Of a DNA stretch of 64,000 nt, positions 41,177 through 50,566 are shown piece after piece. The notes beneath the pieces are model-generated. The model saw nothing but the letters and a program-made list of their open reading frames with translations. It ran no database searches and had not been told where the DNA came from. Both the position numbers and the translations under genes were made by a program. This DNA comes from Marinoscillum sp964351625 (GTDB lineage Bacteria; Bacteroidota; Bacteroidia; Cytophagales; Cyclobacteriaceae): positions 1 to 64,000 of the forward strand of contig CAYGOV010000014.1 in NCBI GenBank assembly GCA_964351625.1, read 5' to 3'. Position 1 is the stretch's first letter, and each line of letters opens with the position of its first letter.

Positions 41177-41989
41177 TCAGAGCTTTGGTTTCTCTGGACT
41201 ATCAAATGCTCCGTGTGGTGCTTTTTTTAGCACTTTGATATCTGTCAGGTCACGCTCTCCTCTTTCTCCCGAAAGCAAAAGTCCGTCATAGTCCTTATAA
41301 TCAGTCCATGGTTTCACAAAGTTTGGCTCTTCCTGATTGGCATCTTTGAAATAAGCCCACTGCTCAATGAGTCTAGTGTCGTAATCCACCCAAACTTCAT
41401 AGGCATTCTGTGGTGTCACACCTACATTGGCGAAAGTCATCCTGAGTACGTCAGCTCTTTTTCCCGTAAGCGTCGTGTCTTCTCGGACATAGGTCAATGA
41501 AACTCCACTATCTTTTAGTTTAAATGGCATTACCAACCAATAAGAATCATTGATCCAAATATTCTTTCCTTTTTCCAAGTATGTAGCCAATGAATCCGCA
41601 TTGGTCATTTCTTCTCCACCTCGCCAAACTTTCCCAGTCATGCCATCCATATTTACTGCAATCACCATGTCCTTATCCGGCCAGTCAATTCGCACACGAT
41701 TATTTTTCTTGTCCCATAGCAAAGTGCGTAGACCTAGAAAGTTCCACGAGATTACTCGGGTATCATCCCATTTCTTTCTTCCTCCCATAGCGTTCATGAT
41801 TTGATCTGCCATGACAATGGCATGTGGAGTAGAGTTTTCGAAATCAAAGCCATCTGCCGGAGGGTTATTATAGACAACTATTTCTGTTGGTTCACCTGAG
41901 TCTTCTATTGCCTTTTGATTGCCAGAAGGCTTGCATGAGTATATAAGTGTGGCTAGGGCCAAAAATGAAATGAAGCTATACTTATTCAT
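41177..41989 (-). CDS. Periplasmic lipoprotein of a DUF6503-like family
   Basis: 270 residues from the ATG at 41989 (an earlier ATG at 42013 would place the lipobox too far in). Lipobox LIYSC. The mature part begins with a charged linker, then HAIVMADQIMNAMGGRKKWDDTRVISWNFLG and beta strands such as NRVRIDWPDKDMVIAVNMDG and EVWVDYDTRLIEQWAYF. Bacteroidota proteins of this kind are annotated as DUF6503-like; the fold resembles LolA. Its start overlaps the stop of the M1 peptidase by 8 bp, showing co-transcription. Function unknown. Confidence 0.8.
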   Translation of the reverse strand: MNKYSFISFLALATLIYSCKPSGNQKAIEDSGEPTEIVVYNNPPADGFDFENSTPHAIVMADQIMNAMGGRKKWDDTRVISWNFLGLRTLLWDKKNNRVRIDWPDKDMVIAVNMDGMTGKVWRGGEEMTNADSLATYLEKGKNIWINDSYWLVMPFKLKDSGVSLTYVREDTTLTGKRADVLRMTFANVGVTPQNAYEVWVDYDTRLIEQWAYFKDANQEEPNFVKPWTDYKDYDGLLLSGERGERDLTDIKVLKKAPHGAFDSPEKPKL

Positions 41990-44192
41990 TGGTTCTTTTT
42001 TTAAACTTTTCAATGCGGTTTAAATCGGTAGTTCTCGGGAAGGAATTGTTCGATACATCTACGTCCACGAGTACTTCCTCAGGATCAAAAGTAAGACTTA
42101 CTGCTTTCTTATCCTTAACAAACCATTTTGTAACCTCTATTTCATTGTAACGCCATATCTCGGCCGGTATTTTTTCTATTTCTTCAGTGCCATCTTCATA
42201 AGTCCATTTCAAAATCAAAGGAGTTACGAGGCCTCCAATATTTTGAAATTGGGCTTTATAAAAATTCTTGGTAGACATCTCCTTTATCAATTCCTCTTCA
42301 TCAAAGGTGTTTCGAAATTCCCGATAAAGCCTTGGAGTCATTTCTCGGAAATTCAACTCCAAAGGAATGGTATTGACACTCGACTTTTCAAAAGGCGAGT
42401 TTGTTGCGAACATTTTCTTTTTATCTGGCATCTGATACCATTCTAAATTGGATACGGCCACATCTACATAGTCCAGCCCGTAGAACCATCCGCGCCAAAA
42501 CCAATCGAGATCAAAAGCTGTGGCATCTTCCATTGTTCGGAAGAAATCTGCCGGATCTGGATTTTTGAATGCCCATCTCTGAGCATAAGTTTTCATCCCA
42601 AAATCAAAAAGCTCTGGGCCCATGATATGATCACGAAGAAGAGCTAGAGCTGTTGCTGGTTTGGCATATGCGGTAAACCCACTATTGTGAAGCTGTTCTG
42701 GGTTGGTCATGATTGGTCGATATAGTCCCTTTTCGCCATTCATGAAAGGAATAATTTTATCTGCTGGTCCTCGCCTATGTGGAAAATCAACATCGTAGAT
42801 TTTCTCAAATTCCTGTTCCACAAGATATTGTGTGAAGCTATTCAGCCCTTCATCCATCCATCCCCAAAGACGTTCATCAGAGTTGATGATCATAGGAAAA
42901 AAATTATGACCCACTTCATGGATGATTACACCGATCATCAAGTATTTGGTTCGATCGGTATAACTCCCATCCGGATTGGGTCTTCCATAGTTGAAGCAGA
43001 TCATTGGAAACTCCATTCCTAAAGAAGCGGTGTGGACAGAAATGGCCTTGCTATATGGATAAGTGATGGTGTGTTTGGAGTATGTTTTCAGTGTGAGAGC
43101 TACAACTGGAGTTGAATACTCTTCCCAAAGCGGGTTGCCTTCTTTTGGATAATAGGACATAGCCATTGGCTTTTTCACTCCCAAATCAACCGCCATTGCA
43201 TCCCAGATGAATTTCCGAGAAGCGGCAAATGCAAAATCTCTCACGCTATCTGCCTGAAATCGCCAGGTCTTGGTTTTTGTGGAACGTGAAGATTCATTTT
43301 TCAAAGCCTCTTCAGGATTGATGATAAACACAGGCTTATCAAAAGTCATCTTTGCGATTTCAAAACGAGCCTTTTGCTCTTTAGTAAGCACATCGTTTGG
43401 GTTCATTAGGTCTCCTGTAGCTGCAACGACCATATCCTCAGGAAGCGTAATCGAAACATCATAGCTTCCAAAAGTGAGTGCAAACTCTCCGCCTCCTAGA
43501 AATTGCTTGTGTTGCCAGCCTTTGTTATCTGAGAAAACGGCCATGCGCGGAAAAAACTGCGCAATGGCATACAAATAATTCTGGTCTTCAGGAAAGTATT
43601 CATATCCAGAACGGCCACCCATTTTCATTCGGTCATTCAGTTCGTAATCCCATGACAGGTTGAAAGAAAGCTTCTCGCCTGGGCCCAATGTGTTATTAAG
43701 GTCTATGCGAAGCATCGTTTTTTGAATCACGTAACTTAACGGATTTCCAGAAGCATCTTTTATAAAATGAATATTGTAGCCACCATTGAATTCTGGAGAG
43801 TCGGCTATATCATAATAGTTCATCACTGAAATGCCATTTGGATATTCTGAGGCATCCGATTCTCTTTCGTCAGAATTGTCCGCTCTTCTATTTTGGTCCA
43901 ATTGCAGCCATAGGTAGTTGAGTGGTTCTTCGGAATTATTGAAATAGGTGATGGTTTCTGTTCCTATTATTTTTTGATTGATATCATCTAGGGTCACGTC
44001 GATTTTGTGATCGGCTTGCTGCTGCCAATAGTCTTTGCCTGGTGCTCCTGATGCTGTTCGATAGCTATTTGGAGTTGGTAATAGCTGCCCTAGTTGTTCG
44101 AACTTCTGTTGCCAAAGTGTGTCAGCTTGTGAAAAAGCAAACAGACTTGTGAATAAAAAAGTAATCGTAGCAAAGGTGATTTTGTGATTCAT
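41982..44192 (-). CDS. M1 family metallopeptidase, secreted
   Basis: 736 residues from the ATG at 44192, which gives a clean signal peptide (MNHKITFATITFLFTSLFAF); an ATG at 44216 adds eight residues. Zinc motif HEVGH with the downstream Glu in WGWMDEGLN, typical of the M1/gluzincin type; the usual GxMEN appears as SLGMEFPMICFNYG. It would trim N-terminal residues from peptides in the periplasm or at the surface. Downstream is a lipoprotein gene, upstream the HupE-like gene 4 bp away. Substrate unknown. Confidence 0.92.
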   Translation of the reverse strand: MNHKITFATITFLFTSLFAFSQADTLWQQKFEQLGQLLPTPNSYRTASGAPGKDYWQQQADHKIDVTLDDINQKIIGTETITYFNNSEEPLNYLWLQLDQNRRADNSDERESDASEYPNGISVMNYYDIADSPEFNGGYNIHFIKDASGNPLSYVIQKTMLRIDLNNTLGPGEKLSFNLSWDYELNDRMKMGGRSGYEYFPEDQNYLYAIAQFFPRMAVFSDNKGWQHKQFLGGGEFALTFGSYDVSITLPEDMVVAATGDLMNPNDVLTKEQKARFEIAKMTFDKPVFIINPEEALKNESSRSTKTKTWRFQADSVRDFAFAASRKFIWDAMAVDLGVKKPMAMSYYPKEGNPLWEEYSTPVVALTLKTYSKHTITYPYSKAISVHTASLGMEFPMICFNYGRPNPDGSYTDRTKYLMIGVIIHEVGHNFFPMIINSDERLWGWMDEGLNSFTQYLVEQEFEKIYDVDFPHRRGPADKIIPFMNGEKGLYRPIMTNPEQLHNSGFTAYAKPATALALLRDHIMGPELFDFGMKTYAQRWAFKNPDPADFFRTMEDATAFDLDWFWRGWFYGLDYVDVAVSNLEWYQMPDKKKMFATNSPFEKSSVNTIPLELNFREMTPRLYREFRNTFDEEELIKEMSTKNFYKAQFQNIGGLVTPLILKWTYEDGTEEIEKIPAEIWRYNEIEVTKWFVKDKKAVSLTFDPEEVLVDVDVSNNSFPRTTDLNRIEKFKKRTNE

Positions 44193-44196
44193 AAAC

Positions 44197-44775
44197 TCAG
44201 AAATAATTTGATTCAATGATGAGTACAGCAGAAATCCCAGCTACTGCTGCACAAATAACAAGTTTCCAATCGCGCTTACTTACGCCAAATACTTCAACCA
44301 ATAAGAAGCCAATCGCCAGCAAAGATGCGACTACTATCAATTGACCAACTTCTAAACCCACATTGAATGCAAATAGTTGGGTAATAATACTTTGATCTCG
44401 ACCTAAGAGACTTTTGAGATAATTTGCAAAGCCCAAACCGTGTATTAGGCCAAATACAGAAGCAAGAACATATCCCTTTGTACTGACATAGTGATGCTCT
44501 GTTTTCGAAAACATATTAATAACTGCTGTGATGAAAATGGTTATAGGAATTAGGAATTCCACCAATCCCGGATCTATCTCGAGAATAGAAAGTGCAGAAA
44601 GCACTAGTGTAAGTGAGTGGCCAAAAGTAAATGCAGTTATGAGAACAAGAACACTCTTCCAATCATCTGCCTGATATAATGCGCAAAGCGCGATGATGAA
44701 GATGATGTGATCATATCCATTTTTGTCTAGTATATGCTCTAGGCCGAGTTGATAGAAAACGTGAAATTCTGACAT
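44197..44775 (-). CDS. HupE/UreJ-like integral membrane protein
   Basis: 192 residues with about six membrane helices. GLEHILDKNGYDHIIFIIAL and ITAFTFGHSLTL carry the conserved His/Asp residues, and ASVFGLIHGLGFANYL is the family hallmark. HupE/UreJ proteins are secondary metal (nickel) permeases; this Bacteroidota subfamily is usually next to an M1 peptidase and a DUF6702 gene, as here, and not with urease or hydrogenase. A metal-transport role supporting the metallopeptidase is an inference. Confidence 0.87.
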   Translation of the reverse strand: MSEFHVFYQLGLEHILDKNGYDHIIFIIALCALYQADDWKSVLVLITAFTFGHSLTLVLSALSILEIDPGLVEFLIPITIFITAVINMFSKTEHHYVSTKGYVLASVFGLIHGLGFANYLKSLLGRDQSIITQLFAFNVGLEVGQLIVVASLLAIGFLLVEVFGVSKRDWKLVICAAVAGISAVLIIESNYF

Positions 44776-44896
44776 AGTTGGGAGCGAAATTATTCAATGT
44801 CCATTTCACCTTTTTGTTTATAGAAGACAATTTGATGGATGGTCATCGAAAGTCTTTTTGCTTTGTGGGTTAGTCATCCTATATTCCAAGTGTATC

Positions 44897-45361
44897 ATGA
44901 TCTTGATCTATTTACTTATTTTTTTGCATCCCTATCATGTAAGTGTCTGTGATGTCATAGTTAATCGAGAAGCCAAATCAATTCAGGTTGCTCAGCGAAT
45001 CTTTGTGGATGACTTAGAGATCGCGCTTAGAAAGTCTTCGAAGGACAATTCTTTTCACTTATTCGGAGATAGCTCACAAGTTCAAAAAGTTTTATCTGCT
45101 TACATTGAGGCACATTTCAGTTTGAAAACCAATGGAAGGGAAGCCTCCCTTGTCTTTTTGGGGTACGAAATGGAAGATGATGTGCTTTGGTCCTATCAGG
45201 AAGCTGACATAGAAAATCGAATCTCGTCAATCGAGATTAACAACACGCTACTTTTTTCAACCTTTCGCGACCAACAAAACATTCTTCACATTAAGTATGG
45301 CGAGCGTAAAAAAAGCTTCATACTTAATAAAACGAACGATTCTGCTACATTTCAATGGTAA
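44897..45361 (+). CDS. DUF6702 family protein
   Basis: 154 residues from ATG 44897, which gives a short hydrophobic export signal (MILIYLLIFLHPYHVSVCDV); a start at 44858 would add 13 residues. The HPYHVSVCDVIVN start and HIKYGERKKSFILNKTNDSATFQW end match DUF6702 proteins found next to HupE/M1 genes. It is divergent from the HupE-like gene and its 3' end overlaps the 2H phosphoesterase by 17 bp. Role unknown. Confidence 0.85.
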   Translation: MILIYLLIFLHPYHVSVCDVIVNREAKSIQVAQRIFVDDLEIALRKSSKDNSFHLFGDSSQVQKVLSAYIEAHFSLKTNGREASLVFLGYEMEDDVLWSYQEADIENRISSIEINNTLLFSTFRDQQNILHIKYGERKKSFILNKTNDSATFQW

Positions 45362-45905
45362 ATAAAAAGTCTTGGGCGATATGCCAGACTTGACCATTGT
45401 GCTTCAAAAGAGATATGGCATTGCAATTCCAAGATTGTTCGAAAGGCTTATTCTCAAATTCTTCCCATGCCTTATTGAACATTGGTTTTTTCAAGTCTCG
45501 GAAGGCAATTGTCATATGCGGATGAAATCCGTCATTCTTATAATCTGCATTGAGTAACCCTAGTTTTTTTCGCATTGTGGAAACCGCATGTTTCCTTAGG
45601 TCTTCAATTGCTTTGGTCAATAGCACATCTATGTAGATAACTCGCGGTTCAAAACATCCAAACCCGCAATGTTCCACGTGAAAGCTTTTTTGACCTTTCG
45701 CTATCTCTTGCATTGTTGCTATCAATGTTTCTTCACGATCTTCACGGAAAGCAAAAGGCATATGCAGCGTAATATGAGCGGGCGAACGCAACGCCGCTTT
45801 TGATACATATGCCTCCGCACAATATGACTTTAGTTGCATGACTTCCTCTTGGATGGAAGGAGGAGGAAGAATTGCCACGAAGTATAGTTTAGTAGATTTG
45901 TTCAA
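45345..45905 (-). CDS. 2H phosphoesterase (2'-5' RNA ligase-like)
   Basis: 186 residues. The two H-x-T-x motifs of the 2H superfamily are HITL at 44-47 and HMTI at 130-133. Such cytoplasmic enzymes hydrolyse or ligate 2',5' or cyclic phosphodiester bonds in RNA or nucleotides. The natural substrate is not predictable. The gene is convergent with the DUF6702 gene (3' ends overlap by 17 bp) and divergent from the metalloprotease. Confidence 0.88.
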   Translation of the reverse strand: MNKSTKLYFVAILPPPSIQEEVMQLKSYCAEAYVSKAALRSPAHITLHMPFAFREDREETLIATMQEIAKGQKSFHVEHCGFGCFEPRVIYIDVLLTKAIEDLRKHAVSTMRKKLGLLNADYKNDGFHPHMTIAFRDLKKPMFNKAWEEFENKPFEQSWNCNAISLLKHNGQVWHIAQDFLFTIEM

Positions 45906-45930
45906 TCGGTCGATTTACCTTTTTATAATT

Positions 45931-48369
45931 ATGAAATACACACATTTATTCCTTTTCGCTTTGATTTCTTGGTCTTGTAGCCAATCAACTGTTCCTACGA
46001 AAACCGAAGAGAGCTACGCTTCCACTTTGGCTAAATATCAAAAATACGAAGGTTTCTATGATTTCTATTGGGATGAAGATAAGGGCAAAATCCTGCTAGA
46101 AATAGATAGCCTTGAGGAAGAGTTTTTGTATGTCAACTATCTGTCAGCTGGAATTGGCTCTAATGACATTGGACTAGACAGAGGCCAAATTGGAGATAAT
46201 CGTATCGTAAAATTTCAACGAAGTGGTGCTAAAGTTTTGCTTATTCAACCAAACTACGGTTTCCGTGCCATCAGCGACAATAAAGAAGAAGTGCGATCAG
46301 TAGACGAAGCTTTCGCAAAAAGTGTGCTTTGGGGTTTTAAAGTAGAAAAGGAAGAAAGCGGAAAGGTGTTAATCGATCTCACGGACTTCTTGCTTTCAGA
46401 TGCTCACGGAGTATCTGAGGCACTTAAAAATTTAAAACAAGGAACTTACGCTTTGGATGCTAGCCGTTCAATAGTTGCTCTAGATCGGACAAAAAATTTT
46501 CCTGAAAACAGTGAATTTGAAGCTTTACTAACTTTTAAGGGTACACCTGCAGGTGCTTATATTAGATCAGTTGCGCCAACAGCAGAAGCGGTAAGTGTTC
46601 AAACACATCATTCTTTTGTAAAGCTTCCTGACTCAGGCTACGAAAAACGCTCTTTTGATCCGAGAAGTGGTTTTTACTCCATATCCTATCAAGACTATGC
46701 CACGCCAATCGAGGAGCCTTTGGTAAAACAGTTTATCTATCGCCATAGACTTGAGAAAAAAGATCCAACTGCGGAGAAGAGTGAAGCCGTAAAACCAATT
46801 ATCTATTATGTGGATAAAGGAGCTCCAGAACCAGTAAAATCTGCATTAATCGAGGGGGCAAGCTGGTGGAATCAAGCTTTCGAAGCTGCAGGATACCTTG
46901 ATGCGTTTCAAGTAAAAGTGCTTCCTGATTCTATTGACCCACTAGATATTAGATATAATGTGATCCAGTGGGTGCATCGCGCTACTCGTGGCTGGTCTTA
47001 CGGTTCTTGGATTTCGGATCCACGAACAGGAGAAATCATCAAAGGCCATGTTTCTTTGGGTTCTTTAAGAATCCGTCAGGATTTTTTGATTGCTACAGGA
47101 CTCCTTCAGCCATATGAAGAGGGCAAAGAGCCAAGTGGAGAAATGCTTGAAATGGCCTTGGCAAGGTTGAGACAGCTTTCGGCTCATGAGGTAGGTCACA
47201 CCCTTGGGCTCTATCACAATTTTGCGGCAAGCGTGAATGACCGAGCTTCTGTTATGGACTATCCGCATCCGTATATTCAACTTGACGAAAGTGGAAATAT
47301 CGATTTAAGTAATGCATATGCAACCGGAATAGGTACCTGGGACAAGTTTGCCATTCGATATGGCTATGCTGATTTTGGAGATACTGATGAGAAAAGAGAA
47401 CAAGAGGTAATCAAAGAATGGATTATTGACGGTCAACAATTTATATCAGATAGTGATGCACGGCCATTAGGTAGTGCACATCCGCAAGCACATCTTTGGG
47501 ACAATGGGAATAGTGCCGCTGAAGAGCTAAATCGATTAATCGAGATACGCGCAAAAGTTCTTTCAGAATTTTCCGAGAAGGCCATAAAGATTGGTGAGCC
47601 AATTTCAAGCCTAGAGGAAGTTTTGGTGCCAATGTATTTTCTCCACAGATATCAGATAGAAGGTGCTAGCAAAGTAGTTGGCGGGTTGAACTATGCTTAC
47701 AAAGCAAAAGGGGACAAACTACCATATCCGAATATACCAGATGCAACATCTCAAAAAGAGGCCCTTGCGGCTCTTGCTGTTACTTTGTCAGCAAATTTTC
47801 TTTCGATTCCTGAAAGCCTATTAAATGTACTAGGTCCAAAAGTTCCAGGATTTCCACGTACTCGAGAAAGTTTTAAATCAAACACTGGACTTACTTTCGA
47901 TCCCATAGCTGCTGCAGAAACAAGCGCAGATATGACGCTTCAAGTGATCTTCAATCCTCAACGAATTGAGCGTGTCATCCAACAAAACCTTAGAAATAGT
48001 ACGTTACCTGACTGGAAAGAGGTAATGAAAAGTGTGTACGAAAATACATGGGACAGCCCTTACGGAAATGGACTTGAAAAAGAAATAAAGTTGGTTGTAG
48101 AAAAGCGGGTCATTTATCACCTAATGAATTTGACCGTGCAGTCTTCAAGTACAGAAATGACAAAGGCAATGGCAAATGCTGAATTGGATAGTTTGATGAA
48201 AACAATTAAGTCTAAAAAGTCAAGTGATTCGTTGATCTCTGCGCATTATTTGCATTGTTTAAACATCTATGACCTATTCATTGAGGAACCTTCCGATTTC
48301 AATTTACCAGATACGCTCTCCCCTCCTGATGGCAGTCCAATTGGTATGGATTGCATGATGAGTGAATAA
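45931..48369 (+). CDS. Zinc-dependent metalloprotease (DUF5117/DUF4953 type), lipoprotein
   Basis: 812 residues from ATG 45931 with a lipobox (LISWSC); the open frame extends upstream to 45838 but that part overlaps the opposite gene and lacks a signal. The middle and C-terminal DUF4953 region has the metzincin-type HEVGHTLGLYHN (HExxHxxGxxH) near residues 418-429 with VMDYP downstream as a Met-turn-like segment. N-terminal DUF5117/5118-like strands: GFYDFYWDEDKGKILLEI. It is exported and anchored; peptide substrate unknown. A 13-bp terminator follows. Confidence 0.93.
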   Translation: MKYTHLFLFALISWSCSQSTVPTKTEESYASTLAKYQKYEGFYDFYWDEDKGKILLEIDSLEEEFLYVNYLSAGIGSNDIGLDRGQIGDNRIVKFQRSGAKVLLIQPNYGFRAISDNKEEVRSVDEAFAKSVLWGFKVEKEESGKVLIDLTDFLLSDAHGVSEALKNLKQGTYALDASRSIVALDRTKNFPENSEFEALLTFKGTPAGAYIRSVAPTAEAVSVQTHHSFVKLPDSGYEKRSFDPRSGFYSISYQDYATPIEEPLVKQFIYRHRLEKKDPTAEKSEAVKPIIYYVDKGAPEPVKSALIEGASWWNQAFEAAGYLDAFQVKVLPDSIDPLDIRYNVIQWVHRATRGWSYGSWISDPRTGEIIKGHVSLGSLRIRQDFLIATGLLQPYEEGKEPSGEMLEMALARLRQLSAHEVGHTLGLYHNFAASVNDRASVMDYPHPYIQLDESGNIDLSNAYATGIGTWDKFAIRYGYADFGDTDEKREQEVIKEWIIDGQQFISDSDARPLGSAHPQAHLWDNGNSAAEELNRLIEIRAKVLSEFSEKAIKIGEPISSLEEVLVPMYFLHRYQIEGASKVVGGLNYAYKAKGDKLPYPNIPDATSQKEALAALAVTLSANFLSIPESLLNVLGPKVPGFPRTRESFKSNTGLTFDPIAAAETSADMTLQVIFNPQRIERVIQQNLRNSTLPDWKEVMKSVYENTWDSPYGNGLEKEIKLVVEKRVIYHLMNLTVQSSSTEMTKAMANAELDSLMKTIKSKKSSDSLISAHYLHCLNIYDLFIEEPSDFNLPDTLSPPDGSPIGMDCMMSE

Positions 48370-48390
48370 TTTGAAAAGTTTGAAAGTCAA

Positions 48391-48424
48391 AAGGCCCGAT
48401 CACTTTGTGATCGGGCCTTTTTTA
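48391..48424. terminator. Rho-independent terminator, perfect 13-bp stem
   Basis: AAGGCCCGATCAC / GTGATCGGGCCTT with a TTT loop and a following T run ends the metalloprotease transcript. It lies between convergent genes and may also serve the DUF4301 gene. Confidence 0.94.
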
Positions 48425-48447
48425 TTTTAAGAATTCAACGGTTAATA

Positions 48448-49989
48448 TTAACCTTGATGCTCTGCCTTCAATAAATCGTTTACCGACTTCACTGGATTGA
48501 AGGTAATAATAGGTACTTCTACGAAGACACTGCTCCATCCAGCCATGGCTCCATTCCATAGTCCTGGCAGCTCTTGTGCTTTTAGATCTTTTCCATCTTT
48601 GGATTTTTGAGTTATAAAACCTGTATCAGGATCCCTGAAAGCAAGCAAATCAAACTTTTTGCCCTCTACGTCTTTCAAATAGCAAGCAAGATCTGCGGGG
48701 TTGAAATGAGTGGCTTTTTGGAATACTGCGTTTTGACTTTCATTTGTAAAATCTATTTGAGCAGATTCCACAATCTGAAGAGAAGTAGAACCATCTGCTG
48801 CTTTTACCCAGAAAGGCCCACCTCCCGGGTCACCTTCACTTTTCACCATCCCACAGACTCTTAGTGGTCTATTAAGCTTTGATTTTACTGTTTCGTGCTT
48901 TTCTTCAGTGCTTTTTCCATCCAACGACGAACCAAATTTATAACCAAGATGATCTTCCAAAAGGGCAATGGCTTCATTAAGACCTTTTCCTTGATTCAAA
49001 TTAGCTAAAGCATCACTGACTTTCTTTTGATACGAAATCAAAAGTCCGCCAAGTACTTGCTTGTACTTTTTGGTTTCTGGTTTTAAGTGGTCAGGTACCA
49101 CATTGTCTATGTTTTTGATAAAGACAATATCAGCATCTATATCATTGAGGTTTTCTAAAAGTGCTCCATGACCTGCTGGTCTGAAAAGTAATGCTCCATC
49201 ATCTTCTCTGAATGGACTGTTGTCCAAATTCACAGCGATTGTATCCGTAGAAGGCTTTTGAATACTATAGCTTACCGATATTTTAACACTATATTCAGCT
49301 TCATACTTACCTTTTATTGAAACGACATGTGCCTCAAATTTGGACTGATGCTCTGGAGAAACTGTGAAATGAAGCTTTACATTACCAGATGCATCCTTAG
49401 CATATTCTGCGCCTTCCACCATGTGCTCTTCGACTGGTGTTCTTGATGTTCCTTCCATAACATGGAACTTCAAAAGTCCTTTTGGCAAACTCCCATAATC
49501 AAGCCCATCAGCATCAAGAAGTGTTTTTAAGATTTTTACATACTCACGCTTAAGTTGTGCTTCTTCTAAGGATTGACCATGATTCCTTTTATAAGCTTGC
49601 TTTAGGTCTTCATAAAAAGCGAAATGTTGAAGTTCCTTGAAAAAGGTGAAAACCGATCCTGATGACTGATCGGCGATCATTTTTTCATAGTCAGAATCCG
49701 ATCCAGAGTATTTGGAAATAAATCCATACAAGGTTTTGAACATCCTTGTAGCTGCTCCAGAAGCTGGAACAAATTTTACAATATCCTTTCCCACTAGATT
49801 CTGCTGATAGTAATCCGCCTGTTTTTCAACTTCTGCTGCATCGAGTATCATAAGTCCCTGACTTACCAAAGCAGGAGCATGGAGCATCGTTGGAGGAAAT
49901 CCATTTTTAAATTTTTTAATCTGATAGTTAACATCCTCAATTTTAAGTGGGTGATCAGAAATTTGGGCTAAATCTTTAGAGTTGAACAT
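48448..49989 (-). CDS. DUF4301 family protein
   Basis: 513 residues covering one DUF4301 domain, a Bacteroidota-specific family of unknown function. Conserved blocks: FVPASGAATRMFKTLY near the N-terminus (a Gly/Ala loop that could bind a phosphate), LLKFHVMEGTSRTPVEEH, and LLFRPAGHGALLENLNDIDADIVFIKNIDN. These look like a nucleotidyltransferase-type sugar-nucleotide fold, which would suggest a nucleotide-sugar or phosphate substrate; that is inference. No signal peptide, so it is cytoplasmic. It is transcribed alone. Confidence 0.9.
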   Translation of the reverse strand: MFNSKDLAQISDHPLKIEDVNYQIKKFKNGFPPTMLHAPALVSQGLMILDAAEVEKQADYYQQNLVGKDIVKFVPASGAATRMFKTLYGFISKYSGSDSDYEKMIADQSSGSVFTFFKELQHFAFYEDLKQAYKRNHGQSLEEAQLKREYVKILKTLLDADGLDYGSLPKGLLKFHVMEGTSRTPVEEHMVEGAEYAKDASGNVKLHFTVSPEHQSKFEAHVVSIKGKYEAEYSVKISVSYSIQKPSTDTIAVNLDNSPFREDDGALLFRPAGHGALLENLNDIDADIVFIKNIDNVVPDHLKPETKKYKQVLGGLLISYQKKVSDALANLNQGKGLNEAIALLEDHLGYKFGSSLDGKSTEEKHETVKSKLNRPLRVCGMVKSEGDPGGGPFWVKAADGSTSLQIVESAQIDFTNESQNAVFQKATHFNPADLACYLKDVEGKKFDLLAFRDPDTGFITQKSKDGKDLKAQELPGLWNGAMAGWSSVFVEVPIITFNPVKSVNDLLKAEHQG

Positions 49990-50110
49990 TTGAAGTTTGA
50001 CGCTTTATTTTTAAAACTTATTTGACTGAGAGAATTAGAGTATCCTCACATTAGGTTTCTGTTTTTCTCTTTCAATATTAGTGATTAATTTGAAGGGTTA
50101 AAATTAATGT

Positions 50111-50566
50111 ATGACTGATCTTACGAACATTTCTCCAACATTCTATGGCATCAGCCTTGTGCCAAAAAACAAGTGGCGAGAATACGGATACGCCTTGCTG
50201 ACAATTGCTGGATCTGATGGGATGGTTTCCGACCCAGAACTTGAGTGGCTTACCTTGGATATGGCCAAGGAAGTAGGAGTAGATGATGAAATCATTGGAG
50301 ATTGGGAAGCATTCGATTTTGTTGACACAGAATTAGAAGATTTATTCGCCTCTTTCAATTCTTCCACATTGGCCGGTTTCAGTAAACTCCTGATCTATGA
50401 CGCTATTCGCATGAGTTCTGCGGACGGAGAATATGCCCATGAAGAGAAAGAACAGGTTTACGAAGCTGCGCGCATTCTCAAAGTTCCTCAAGAAGTAGTC
50501 GTGGCTATCGAAGCACTTGTGGATTTAGAACATGCTGCAAACAAACTCAGATTGACTATTCTTTAG
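50111..50566 (+). CDS. TerB-like all-helical protein
   Basis: 151 residues. Two half-repeats with the TerB-type acidic motif: AGSDGMVSDPELEWL and SSADGEYAHEEKEQVYEAA. This acidic, possibly metal-binding helical bundle is found in tellurite-resistance TerB and in many stress-associated proteins. No membrane segment. No other ter genes are nearby, so a tellurite role is unlikely. Its 3' end overlaps the S1/P1 nuclease gene by 4 bp in convergent orientation. Confidence 0.82.
   Translation: MTDLTNISPTFYGISLVPKNKWREYGYALLTIAGSDGMVSDPELEWLTLDMAKEVGVDDEIIGDWEAFDFVDTELEDLFASFNSSTLAGFSKLLIYDAIRMSSADGEYAHEEKEQVYEAARILKVPQEVVVAIEALVDLEHAANKLRLTIL

Noticed and set aside
45838..45930. Longer N-terminus for the metalloprotease at 45931
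   Set aside because: The extension overlaps the opposite-strand phosphoesterase gene and would bury the clear lipoprotein signal.
50111..50566. Tellurite-resistance gene
   Set aside because: Only the TerB-like fold is shared; no terC/terD/terZ neighbours exist here.
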